Shown: in pieces, positions 14,733 through 22,309 of the stretch
Numbering within the stretch: position 1 is the first letter of the stretch
How the letters are laid out: every line of letters begins with the position of its first letter
Origin: PALSA-894 sp049698215
GTDB lineage: Bacteria > Pseudomonadota > Alphaproteobacteria > Rhizobiales > Xanthobacteraceae
NCBI GenBank assembly: GCA_049698215.1
Contig: JBAVXH010000128.1
Coordinates: forward strand, 1-23,303
DNA: 23,303 bases
Reading direction: 5' to 3'
Position numbers and translations under genes: made by a program
The notes under the pieces: model-generated
What the model was told of the DNA's origin: nothing
Databases searched by the model: none
Seen by the model: only the letters and a program-made list of their open reading frames with translations

Positions 14733-15583
14733 TGTTTCCCACCCCGATCGAGCGGGCGCCGCGCCCGACGCGTCTCGCCTACCGCGCCGCGCTCTACACC
14801 AGCCTCGCGGTGTGGCTTCTCCCGATGCTCGGCGTTGCGCTGACGTCGGTCCGCTCCATCGACGACCTCAACCGCGGCAACCTGTGGGGCTGGCCGAGCG
14901 AGTTCCGCCTTGTTGAGAACTACGCGGCCGTGTTCGCCGATACGCGCATGGCCCAGTTCATCCTCAACAGCGTGCTGATCACGGTGCCGGCCGTCGTGGG
15001 CGCGGTCGCGCTCGCCTGCATGGCGGGCTTTGCGCTCGCCAAGTACCGCTTTCGCGGCAATCTCGCGCTATTCGTTATTTTCATCGCCGGCAATCTCGTG
15101 CCATTCCAGATCCTGATGATTCCGGTGCGCAACCTCACGATCGCGGCTGGGATCTACGACACGCGCTGGGCGCTTATCCTGTTCCACGCGGCGTTCCAGA
15201 CCGGCTTCTGCACGCTGTTCATGCGCAATTTCATCAAGCAATTGCCCGACGACATGCTCGATGCCGCCCGCAACGACGGCCTGAGCGAATTCCAGATCTT
15301 CCGGCACATCGTGCTGCCGCTCGTGCGGCCCGCCATCGCCGCCATCGCGGCGCTCACCTTCACGTTCGTGTGGAACGATTATTTCTGGTCGCTGGTGCTG
15401 GTGCAGTCGGACGACGTGCGCCCGCTCACCGCGGGGCTGCAGTCGCTGCGCGGCATGTGGCTTGCCTCATGGCATCTGATCTCGGCCGGCTCGATCGTCG
15501 CCGCGATCCCGCCCGTACTGATCTTCTTCTTCATGCAGCAGCATTTCATCGCCGGGCTGACCGCCGGTGCGCAGAACGATTAG
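14732..15583 (+). CDS. Sugar ABC transporter permease (UgpE/MalG type)
   Basis: The 283-residue second permease has about six membrane segments and an EAA loop at about 177-200 (DAARNDGLSEFQIFRHIVLP). The frame is open from 14681, but the ATG at 14732 gives a family-like N-terminus and a TAATG junction with the first permease, so I take it as the start. The C-terminal QQHFIAGLTAGAQND resembles the MalG/UgpE end. No ATP-binding subunit follows. The neighbour is a convergent ChaC gene whose stop codon overlaps this TAG (15581-15583), so the ATPase must be encoded elsewhere and may be shared. Confidence 0.92.
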   Translation: MFPTPIERAPRPTRLAYRAALYTSLAVWLLPMLGVALTSVRSIDDLNRGNLWGWPSEFRLVENYAAVFADTRMAQFILNSVLITVPAVVGAVALACMAGFALAKYRFRGNLALFVIFIAGNLVPFQILMIPVRNLTIAAGIYDTRWALILFHAAFQTGFCTLFMRNFIKQLPDDMLDAARNDGLSEFQIFRHIVLPLVRPAIAAIAALTFTFVWNDYFWSLVLVQSDDVRPLTAGLQSLRGMWLASWHLISAGSIVAAIPPVLIFFFMQQHFIAGLTAGAQND

Positions 15584-16149
15584 GCCGTCACCTTCTCGTG
15601 GCCGCCGCGCAGCTTCTCGGCGAGCAGGTGGAGGTCGCGGTCGTAGAGGCCGAGCGATTCGAGCGCCTGCACGGTTGCGAGCACGTAGTCGCGGTTCTGG
15701 CCGGACTGGCCGTGCCCCTGCCGCACCAGATGGAGCTGCTGCGCGAGGTCGAGCCGTCCCGCATACTGCGCATGCCCGCGGTCGATCATGTAGACCAGCG
15801 CGCTGACGCGGCGTTCGGGCTCGGTCAGCAGCGTCACCGAGCGGAGCATCTCGCGATAGACGCTCGTCACCTGCTCGCGCCCGCGCAGATAGGCGATCAC
15901 ATCGCCGCGCTGCTTTGCCCCCACCCGGTAGGCTATGCCCCGGCAGGCGCCGCCAAGGTCGAGCCCGAGCACCAGCCCCGGCCGCTCCGGGGTGCCGCGA
16001 TGGACGTGGCTGAATACGCAGAGCGCCCGGTGCGCCCCGATCAGCCGCGCCGGCTCCCTCTCCAGGTAGTCGAAGCCGGGCCGCCAGATCAGCGAGCCAT
16101 AGCCGAACACCCAGAGCTCTTCGTTTCGATGTTCGATGTGCAATTGCAT
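15580..16149 (-). CDS. ChaC-type gamma-glutamylcyclotransferase
   Basis: The 189-residue protein of the ChaC family degrades glutathione to 5-oxoproline and cysteinylglycine in the cytoplasm. The substrate-binding motif is VFGYGSLIWRPGF (residues 14-26). The catalytic glutamate is probably Glu92 in VIAYLRGREQ, matching the YLxxRE block of the family, and DYVLATVQALE is a typical C-terminal helix. The frame is open to 16260, but ATG at 16147-16149 gives the family-like N-terminus and the upstream residues do not look protein-like. It diverges from the DUF2125 gene across 109 bp. The call as glutathione-specific rather than general is by family only. Confidence 0.88.
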   Translation of the reverse strand: MQLHIEHRNEELWVFGYGSLIWRPGFDYLEREPARLIGAHRALCVFSHVHRGTPERPGLVLGLDLGGACRGIAYRVGAKQRGDVIAYLRGREQVTSVYREMLRSVTLLTEPERRVSALVYMIDRGHAQYAGRLDLAQQLHLVRQGHGQSGQNRDYVLATVQALESLGLYDRDLHLLAEKLRGGHEKVTA

Positions 16150-16258
16150 GAGGATTCGGGCGCCGGGGCTTCGCCTAACAGGGCCGCGGTGCAATCTGCA
16201 AGCGGTCTTGCTATGAAGTCGCCATGATGGAGCCACATGCCGGAGCCAGACCCGCCGC

Positions 16259-17383
16259 ATGAGTTATCACCCTGACCTTGCGCCGCGCCGCCGCAGCTGG
16301 CTGATCGCAACGCCGCTCATCGTCGTGCTGCTGCTTGGCGTCGGATGGAGCGGCTTCTGGTACTACGCGGCGAGCCAGGCGGAAGCGCGCATCAACGCCT
16401 GGCAGGCCCAGCAGGCGGGCGCGGGGCGCGCCTTCTCGTGCGGCAGGCAGGCGGTCGGCGGGTACCCGTTCCGCATCGAGGCGCGCTGCACGGACGTTTC
16501 CGTCGAGCTGAAAGACACGCAGCCGCCGCTCGCTCTCAGGCTTAAGGAGATTCTCGTCATCTCCCAGATCTGGGACCCGAAGCTCATCATCGCCGAATTC
16601 ACCGGGCCGCTCACGGCGGCCGATCTGGGCCAGGCGCCTCATACGACTGCGACCTGGACGCTCGCGCAGGCGAGCGTGCGCGGCACGCCCGACAAGCCCG
16701 ACCGCGCCTCGATCGTGGTGGATGATCTCAAGCTCGCCGATGCGCCGGGCACGCCCCTGTTCGATGCCAAGCATGCCGAGTTTCACGCGCGCGTGCAGTT
16801 CGGCTCATGGCCGCACAATCCGGCGATCGATCTCGCCGCCAGTCTCAAGACCGCAACCGCGCCGGGCTTGAGCCCGTACGCGCGCGATGCGCTCGATGCC
16901 AACCTTGCTGCGGTCCTGCATGGCATAAAGGATTTTGCCGTGAAGCCGCTGCCGGTCCTGTTGCGCGACTGGCAGGCGGGAGGCGGCCGGTTCGAAATCC
17001 AGAGCGCGCGCATCGCGCAGGGCGAGACGCTGGCAACCGCGACCGGCACCCTCGGCCTGACGCAGACAGGCCGGCTCGATGGCGCGCTGCAGCTCAATGT
17101 CGCGGGGCTGGAGAAGATTTTGCCCGCCATCGCGCAGCAGAAGGGCGTCGCGCTCAGTCTCGACCGCGCCGCGCCCGCGCTCAACGCGATCGATCGCGCG
17201 GTGCCGGGTCTTGGCGCGCGGCTCGCGCCGCAGGCGCAGAATGTGGCCGTTGGACTGCTGGGGCTGCTCGGGAAGCCGGTCGAGATCGAAGGCAAACGCG
17301 GCGTCTCCGTGCCGGTGCGCTTCAAGGACGGTGCCGCCTCGTTCGGGCCGATCCCGCTGGGCCAGGTCCCGGCGGTGTTCTGA
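16259..17383 (+). CDS. DUF2125 domain protein, membrane-anchored
   Basis: The 374-residue protein has one N-terminal transmembrane segment (about 13-36) and a large periplasmic part. The conserved GRAFSCGRQAVGGYPFRIEARC lies just after the anchor, with two cysteines that could pair. DUF2125 proteins are frequent in Alphaproteobacteria and resemble AsmA-like or other lipid-handling beta-rich proteins; their function is unknown. The ATG at 16259 is chosen because it gives a normal anchor with an RRR flank. The next gene begins 5 nt after this TGA, so the two may be co-transcribed even though their functions look unrelated. Confidence 0.85.
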   Translation: MSYHPDLAPRRRSWLIATPLIVVLLLGVGWSGFWYYAASQAEARINAWQAQQAGAGRAFSCGRQAVGGYPFRIEARCTDVSVELKDTQPPLALRLKEILVISQIWDPKLIIAEFTGPLTAADLGQAPHTTATWTLAQASVRGTPDKPDRASIVVDDLKLADAPGTPLFDAKHAEFHARVQFGSWPHNPAIDLAASLKTATAPGLSPYARDALDANLAAVLHGIKDFAVKPLPVLLRDWQAGGGRFEIQSARIAQGETLATATGTLGLTQTGRLDGALQLNVAGLEKILPAIAQQKGVALSLDRAAPALNAIDRAVPGLGARLAPQAQNVAVGLLGLLGKPVEIEGKRGVSVPVRFKDGAASFGPIPLGQVPAVF

Positions 17384-17388
17384 AAGCG

Positions 17389-18999
17389 ATGCCAGCGGAA
17401 GACCAGTATTATGACGCAGTCATCATCGGCGGCGGGCACAACGGCCTGACCTGCGCCGCCTATCTGGCGATGGCCGGGTGCAAGGTGATCGTGCTGGAGC
17501 GCCGCGGCGTCGTCGGCGGCGCCGCAGTCACCGAGGAATTCCACCCCGGCTTCCGCAACTCGGTGGCCTCCTACACGGTCTCGCTGCTCGCGCCGAAGGT
17601 GATCGCCGACCTGCGGCTCGCCGAGCACGGCCTGAACATCGTCGAGCGGAAAATCGCGAATTTCCTCCCGCTCGATGACGGGCGCTATCTGAAAACCGGC
17701 GGCGGCCGTACGCGCGATGAAGTCGCAAAGTTCTCCGCGCGCGATGCCGAGCGGCTCGACGCCTATCAGGCGCGGCTCGAAGCGGTGGCCGACGTGCTGC
17801 GCGCGCTCGCGCTCGAGACACCACCGAACGTGGTCGAGGGTCATCCGTTCACGGCGATTGCCGAGCTGATCAAGTCGGGCCGCATCGCCAACCGGCTGCG
17901 CCACCTCGGCCTCGATATGCAGCGCGAATTGCTCGATCTCTTCACCAATTCGGCCGGCAACTATCTCGACGCCTGGTTCGAGAGCGATCCGATCAAGGCG
18001 GTGTACGGCTGGGATGGCGTGGTGGGCAATTACGCGAGCCCCTACACGCCCGGCTCGGCCTACGTACTGCTGCACCACTGCTTCGGCGAGGTGAACGGCA
18101 AGAAGGGCGCCTGGGGCCATGCGATCGGCGGCATGGGCGCAATCACCCAGGCGATGGCGAAGTCTGCCGCCTCGAACGGGGCGGAGATCCGCGTCGATGC
18201 GCCCGTGCGCGAGGTGATGGTCGAGAAGGGCAGGGCGGTTGGCGTGGTGACCGAGGCGGGCGAGACGTTTCGCGCCCGCGCGGTGATCTCGAACCTCAAT
18301 CCGAAGCTTCTCTACCTGCGGCTCTTCGATCGTGCGGCGCTGCCGTCCTCTTTCGTCGAGCGCATCGAGAAATGGCGCTGTGGCTCGGGCACGTTCCGTA
18401 TGAATGTCGCGCTCTCCGAATTGCCGGACTTCACCTGTCTGCCCGGCCGCGAGCCTGCCGAACATCACACCGCCGGCATCATCATCGCCCCCAGCCTGAA
18501 ATACATGGAGCAGGCCTATTTCGATGCACGCACGCACGGTTGGTCGAAGCAGCCGATCGTCGAAGTCGTGATCTCGTCCACCCTCGACGATACTCTCGCC
18601 CCAAAGGGCCGGCATGTCGCGAGCCTGTTCTGCCAGCATGTCGCCCCGGAATTGCCGGACGGCTCCTGGGACGATCATCGCGAGAAAGTCGCCGACCTGA
18701 TCACCGAGACGGTCGACCGTTACGCGCCGAACTTCAAGCGATCGGTGCTCGGGCGCCAGATTTTCTCGCCGCTCGATCTTGAGCGCACTTTCGGGCTCGT
18801 CGGCGGCGACATCTTTCACGGCGCGCTCGATCTCGGGCAGATGTTCTCCGCGCGCCCGATGCTCGGGCATGCGGACTACCGCGGGCCGATTCCGGGCCTC
18901 TACATGTGCGGCTCCGGCACGCATCCGGGCGGCGGGGTGACGGGACTGCCGGGGCACAACGCGGCGCGGGAGGTGCTGCGGGATCTACGAAAACGCTGA
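17389..18999 (+). CDS. PYROXD2/phytoene-desaturase-like FAD oxidoreductase
   Basis: The 536-residue flavoprotein starts at ATG 17389, 5 nt after the DUF2125 stop. The frame is open much further upstream, but only this start puts the FAD motif VIIGGGHNGLTCAAYLA (about 11-27) at the N-terminus. The second FAD block is near the C-terminus (YMCGSGTHPGGGVTGLPGHNAA). The middle contains YTVSLLAPKV and GGMGAITQAMA, as in phytoene desaturase relatives. The length and motifs fit the PYROXD2-like branch rather than CrtI, and no carotenoid genes are nearby. The substrate is unknown. It ends directly against the cloverleaf repeat. Confidence 0.88.
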   Translation: MPAEDQYYDAVIIGGGHNGLTCAAYLAMAGCKVIVLERRGVVGGAAVTEEFHPGFRNSVASYTVSLLAPKVIADLRLAEHGLNIVERKIANFLPLDDGRYLKTGGGRTRDEVAKFSARDAERLDAYQARLEAVADVLRALALETPPNVVEGHPFTAIAELIKSGRIANRLRHLGLDMQRELLDLFTNSAGNYLDAWFESDPIKAVYGWDGVVGNYASPYTPGSAYVLLHHCFGEVNGKKGAWGHAIGGMGAITQAMAKSAASNGAEIRVDAPVREVMVEKGRAVGVVTEAGETFRARAVISNLNPKLLYLRLFDRAALPSSFVERIEKWRCGSGTFRMNVALSELPDFTCLPGREPAEHHTAGIIIAPSLKYMEQAYFDARTHGWSKQPIVEVVISSTLDDTLAPKGRHVASLFCQHVAPELPDGSWDDHREKVADLITETVDRYAPNFKRSVLGRQIFSPLDLERTFGLVGGDIFHGALDLGQMFSARPMLGHADYRGPIPGLYMCGSGTHPGGGVTGLPGHNAAREVLRDLRKR

Positions 19000-19094
19000 C
19001 CTCATGCTGAGGAGGCCGCGAAGCGGCCGTCTCGAAGCATGGCCACGTGTGCCATCCTTCGAGACGCGTCCTGCGGACGCTCCTCAGGATGAGG
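19000..19094. repeat. 95-bp cloverleaf palindrome between convergent genes
   Basis: The outer stem is CCTCATGCTGAGGAG (19000-19014) with CTCCTCAGGATGAGG (19080-19094), with one mismatch. Inside are a left hairpin GGCCGCGAAGCGGCC (19013-19027), a central stem GTCTCGAAGCATGGC (19029-19043) with GCCATCCTTCGAGAC (19051-19065), and a right hairpin GCGTCCTGCGGACGC. The result is a four-way cloverleaf. It fills the gap between the convergent flavoprotein and tyrosine-dehydrogenase genes. It resembles palindromic repeats I recall as frequent in Bradyrhizobium relatives, and may act as a bidirectional terminator or RNA stabiliser. Confidence 0.85.
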
Positions 19095-19102
19095 ATCTGA
19101 GT

Positions 19103-20065
19103 TCACTCGTTATCCGTCGCATACGGCCTCGGAATCGGCGCCGTGGTCTTCCCGGGATGCGCGCGGCCGAAGTCGGGCGCGGCCGAATCCTGGCCGATCT
19201 GCACGATGCCGCGGCGGATCGCGCGGGTGCGCGTAAAATGATCGAACAGCGTGTCGCCGTCGCCGCGCCGCATCGCGCGCGTGAGCTTGGCAAGATCCTC
19301 GCTGAACTGCGCGAGCATCTCCAGCACCGCCTCCTTGTTGTGCAGGAACACGTCGCGCCACATCGTCGGATCGGAAGCCGCAATGCGGGTAAAATCGCGG
19401 AAGCCGCCGGCCGAGAACTTCAGCACCTCAGAGCGCGAGACGGTGGAGAATTCCTCTGCGGTGCCGACGATGGTGTAGGCGATGAGATGCGGCAGATGGC
19501 TGGTGATCGCCAGCACCATGTCGTGATGCTCGGCGGTCATCACTTCGACGTTCGCGCCGAGCGCCGTCCAGAATGCCTTGAGCTTCTCCACGGCGGCGGT
19601 GTCGGCGCCTTGCGGCGGCGTGAGGATGCACCAGCGATTGACGAACAGTTCGGGGAAGCCGGAGTCGGGCCCTGAGTTCTCGGTGCCGGCGACCGGATGC
19701 GCCGGGATCAGATGCACGCCCTTCGGGATGTGCGGCGTCATGTCCTTGAGGACTTGCCCTTTGACCGAGCCGACATCCGACACGATCGCGCCCGGCTTGA
19801 GCGAACCCGCGATCTCCGCCGCGACCGTCCCGCTGGCGCCGACCGGAATGCAGACGATCACGAGGTCGGCGTCCTTGGCGGCTTGCGCGTTCGTCTCGAC
19901 GACTTGGTCCGCGATACCGAGCTCGACCACGCGGCGGCGCGTCGCCTCACTGCGCGCGGTCGCGACGATCGTGCGCACAACGCCGTACTCGCGCGCCGCG
20001 CGCGCAATCGAGCCGCCAATCAGGCCGACGCCGATCAGCGCGAGGCGGTCGATGATGGGGTTCAC
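19103..20065 (-). CDS. tyrC: Prephenate/arogenate dehydrogenase
   Basis: The 320-residue NAD(P)-dependent enzyme oxidatively decarboxylates prephenate to 4-hydroxyphenylpyruvate, or arogenate to tyrosine. A Rossmann motif LIGVGLIGGS (about 10-19) starts the protein. The catalytic histidine is in the conserved block PAHPVAGTENSG, and SHLPHLIAYTIVG and GGFRDFTRIAASDPTMWRDV are family blocks. The start GTG (20063-20065) overlaps the hisC TGA as GTGA, so translation is probably coupled. It is the third gene of the chorismate mutase, aminotransferase, dehydrogenase operon. Use of prephenate or arogenate cannot be decided from sequence alone. Confidence 0.92.
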   Translation of the reverse strand: MNPIIDRLALIGVGLIGGSIARAAREYGVVRTIVATARSEATRRRVVELGIADQVVETNAQAAKDADLVIVCIPVGASGTVAAEIAGSLKPGAIVSDVGSVKGQVLKDMTPHIPKGVHLIPAHPVAGTENSGPDSGFPELFVNRWCILTPPQGADTAAVEKLKAFWTALGANVEVMTAEHHDMVLAITSHLPHLIAYTIVGTAEEFSTVSRSEVLKFSAGGFRDFTRIAASDPTMWRDVFLHNKEAVLEMLAQFSEDLAKLTRAMRRGDGDTLFDHFTRTRAIRRGIVQIGQDSAAPDFGRAHPGKTTAPIPRPYATDNE

Positions 20066-21168
20066 CCCTGCTTCCCCATCAGCTCGGCAAGCGTCGCAAC
20101 CACGCCGCGGTTCGCCTCCTCAGTGCCGACACTCATGCGCAGCGCATTCGGCAGGTGATAGGCGCCGACCGCGCGCATCACCAGCCCGCGCGAGGTGAGC
20201 AGCGCGTCGGCGTCCTTCGCGGTCTTGCCCTTGGTCTCGGGGAAATGGATCAGCAGGAAATTGCCGACGCTCGGCGTGACGGTGAGGCCGAGCTTGCGGA
20301 TTTCGTCGGTGAGCCACGCGAGCCATTTCTCATTGTGCTCGCGCGAGCGCTCGACGTGCCCCACATCGGCGAGCGCCGCGGCACCGGCCGCGATCGATGG
20401 CGCATTCACGTTGAAAGGCCCGCGAATGCGATTGACCGCATCGACCACATGCGCCGGACCGTAGAGCCAGCCAAGGCGCAGCGCGGCGAGTCCGTAGATC
20501 TTGGAGAACGTGCGCGTCATCACGACGTTCTCGGAGGTCGCGACCAGCTCGATGCCGGACTCGTAGTCGTTGCGCTTCACGTATTCGGCATAGGCCGCGT
20601 CGATCACGAACAGCGCGTGCTTCGGCAGGCCTGCATGCAGGCGCTTGACCTCATCGAACGGGATGTAGGTGCCGGTCGGATTGTTCGGGTTCGCCAGGAA
20701 CACGATTTTGGTGCGCGGCGTCACCCGCGCGAGGATAGCGTCGACGTCCGCGGTGTACTCTTTCTCCGGCGCGACCACGGGCGTGGCGCCGGCGCCGAGC
20801 GTCGCGATCGGATAGACCAGAAATCCATGCGTGGTGTGGATCGCCTCGTCGCCGTCCTGCAGGTAGGCGCGCGCCAGCAGATTGAGCAGGTCATCGGAGC
20901 CCGCGCCGCACACGATGCGCGACGGATCGAGCCCATACGTGCGCCCGATCACCTCACGCAGCTCGGTCGCCGCGCCGTCCGGATAATCGTGTAGATGCGC
21001 GCCCGCCGCGTTGTAGGCCGCGAGCGCCTTCGGGCTCGCGCCGAGCGGCGTTTCGTTGGAGGAGAGCTTGAAGACCTTCGCAACGCCGGGAGCCGTGCTC
21101 TTGCCGGGTACATAGGCCTGGATCTTGAGCACGCCGGGACGCGGTTGTGGACGCTCGAGCACGGACAT
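20062..21168 (-). CDS. hisC: HisC-type aminotransferase (histidinol-phosphate/aromatic)
   Basis: The 368-residue fold-type I PLP enzyme converts imidazole-acetol phosphate with glutamate to histidinol phosphate and, in many alphaproteobacteria, also transaminates aromatic keto acids. The PLP lysine is Lys223 in TRTFSKIYGLAALRLGW. Other motifs are KLSSNETPLG near the N-terminus, NPNNPTGTYIP, the aspartate in VIDAAYAEY and a C-terminal NALRMSVGT. The length is normal. It sits between chorismate mutase (27 bp upstream) and tyrC (overlapping). The context therefore suggests its main task is the aromatic branch making phenylalanine and tyrosine, with histidine synthesis as a second or alternative role. 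Confidence 0.93.
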   Translation of the reverse strand: MSVLERPQPRPGVLKIQAYVPGKSTAPGVAKVFKLSSNETPLGASPKALAAYNAAGAHLHDYPDGAATELREVIGRTYGLDPSRIVCGAGSDDLLNLLARAYLQDGDEAIHTTHGFLVYPIATLGAGATPVVAPEKEYTADVDAILARVTPRTKIVFLANPNNPTGTYIPFDEVKRLHAGLPKHALFVIDAAYAEYVKRNDYESGIELVATSENVVMTRTFSKIYGLAALRLGWLYGPAHVVDAVNRIRGPFNVNAPSIAAGAAALADVGHVERSREHNEKWLAWLTDEIRKLGLTVTPSVGNFLLIHFPETKGKTAKDADALLTSRGLVMRAVGAYHLPNALRMSVGTEEANRGVVATLAELMGKQG

Positions 21169-21195
21169 TTCACAAAGCTCCGGAGGGGAGGCGCT

Positions 21196-22041
21196 TCAGC
21201 GGCCGACGGGCCGGGCGCCTTCGGCGGTGACCGTATAACGCCTCGCATGGCTGCCGACGAGAGCCTTCGAGCGCACCGAAGCGCCGGCGTTCACGAGCAG
21301 CCCGGCGAGCACATCGATGCGCCCCTGCGGTACCGAGACGAGCAGCGCGGCGCCGTCGAAGGCGCCATCCGGCACAGCGATCACTTCCGTTGATGGATCG
21401 AGCGAACGCGCCACCGGGGGGCCCCAGCCCGACAGGCGGATGCTCCAGGTCTCAATGTCGTGCACGATCGCGTCCGGGTTGGGCCGCGCAATGCCGAACA
21501 CCGGCAGGCCGGCCGGGTGGTCGGCGCGCTCCACAAAGGGAAGCCGCGCGATGATCTTCGGGGTGTCGTCGCCTTCGAGCGCGGTCCACCATGGGCTCGA
21601 GCCGTCTGTCGCGGGCACCAAACCGATATCCCCGCGCGAGGCCGCCACCGCCGTGACCACGCCGCTCGCTCCGACATGCGTCACGAACGGCACCGTGAAG
21701 CCGAAATGGAATCGCGCGGAATCGCGCATCGTGGCTTCGCCCGCGGACAAGTCCGCGTGCACCGAGAACGGCGCCTGCACGTAGGTGAATGTCGCGATGA
21801 TGACGCGCCAGATGCTCTCCGCCGTATCGAGCGGCAGGATGCCGCGGTGGCGCTCGACCAGCCGCTTCATCATGTCGGCCTCGCGCGCCGGGCGAAACGC
21901 GGAGCCGGATTCGGCGGTTTTCTTGGTGGCGATCAGCCGGTCGATGATGTCGCCGCGCTCCATCAGGAGCCGATGCATGCCTTCATCGATGCGGTCGATC
22001 TCTCGGCGCAGGTCGGCAAGCGTGGGCGGCGGCTTGGTCAT
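21196..22041 (-). CDS. Chorismate mutase with degenerate prephenate-dehydratase-like C-terminus
   Basis: The 281-residue protein begins with an AroQ-type chorismate mutase domain (about 5-92) that isomerises chorismate to prephenate. The active-site set of E. coli CM is recognisable: LRREIDRID, MERGDII, ATKK and FRPAREADMMKRL. Residues about 105-275 look like a prephenate dehydratase plus ACT-like fold, with ASRGDIGLVPATDGSSPWW and ALLVSVPQGRIDVLAGLLVNAGA. Where a true dehydratase has Thr-Arg-Phe, this has GLPVFGIAR, so dehydratase activity is probably lost and the region may be regulatory. It is the first gene of the operon with hisC and tyrC and diverges from metA. Confidence 0.88.
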   Translation of the reverse strand: MTKPPPTLADLRREIDRIDEGMHRLLMERGDIIDRLIATKKTAESGSAFRPAREADMMKRLVERHRGILPLDTAESIWRVIIATFTYVQAPFSVHADLSAGEATMRDSARFHFGFTVPFVTHVGASGVVTAVAASRGDIGLVPATDGSSPWWTALEGDDTPKIIARLPFVERADHPAGLPVFGIARPNPDAIVHDIETWSIRLSGWGPPVARSLDPSTEVIAVPDGAFDGAALLVSVPQGRIDVLAGLLVNAGASVRSKALVGSHARRYTVTAEGARPVGR

Positions 22042-22114
22042 GATGGGCGGTTGTAGGGGGCCAACCGCCTGAAATCAAAGAAAACATTGGCGCACGCCCA
22101 GCGCCAGCCCGGAC

Positions 22115-22143
22115 TTGACGAGGCGTCTGCAGTGTCCTTATCT
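22115..22143 (+). promoter_or_regulatory. Sigma70-type promoter of metA
   Basis: TTGACG (22115-22120) and TTATCT (22138-22143) are separated by exactly 17 bp. A start near 22150 would place the SAM-II aptamer at the very 5' end of the transcript, as expected. The match is strong for an alphaproteobacterial housekeeping promoter. Confidence 0.7.
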
Positions 22144-22153
22144 GTGGGCCATC

Positions 22154-22217
22154 GTCGTGGTCAATTTGAGCCGGTCGGCTTGCAAGCCACGTTAAACAAC
22201 TTGCTAAAAGGCCGGGG
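22154..22217 (+). ncRNA. SAM-II riboswitch
   Basis: The P1 stem is CGTGGT (22156-22161) with GCCACG (22186-22191). The loop holds CCGG (22171-22174) and the conserved TTGCAAGC, and the 3' part reads GTTAAACAACTTGCTAAAAG followed by CCGG (22212-22215), which closes the pseudoknot. These are the conserved positions of the SAM-II (SAM-alpha) class, found in alphaproteobacterial metA/metX leaders. The location directly upstream of metA and the downstream terminator fit an OFF switch in high S-adenosylmethionine. Confidence 0.92.
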
Positions 22218-22223
22218 TGTTTG

Positions 22224-22259
22224 AACCCGGCGCTGGCACATCGGCTCGCCGGGTTTTTT
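22224..22259 (+). terminator. Intrinsic terminator of the SAM-II switch
   Basis: AACCCGGCG (22224-22232) pairs perfectly with CGCCGGGTT (22247-22255) around a 14-nt loop, followed by a run of six T (22254-22259, overlapping the stem base). This is a canonical Rho-independent terminator 50 nt before the metA start codon. The 5' strand CCCGG can also pair with CCGGG at 22212-22216, the alternative antiterminator. Confidence 0.9.
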
Positions 22260-22309
22260 GTTGGGCGAGCGCGGAAGCGTCGGCGGCCGCGGCAGCGTGA
22301 GTTGAGCCG

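Noticed and set aside
16783..18957. A 724-codon open frame on the minus strand, opposite the DUF2125 and PYROXD2-like genes
   Set aside because: It is the antisense shadow of two well-supported genes. Its product is rich in Arg, Ala and His with no domain, which is typical of reverse frames in GC-rich coding DNA.
19000..19094. tRNA gene, because the palindrome folds as a cloverleaf
   Set aside because: There are no T-loop, D-loop or acceptor features and arm lengths do not fit a tRNA. It is a symmetrical repeat.
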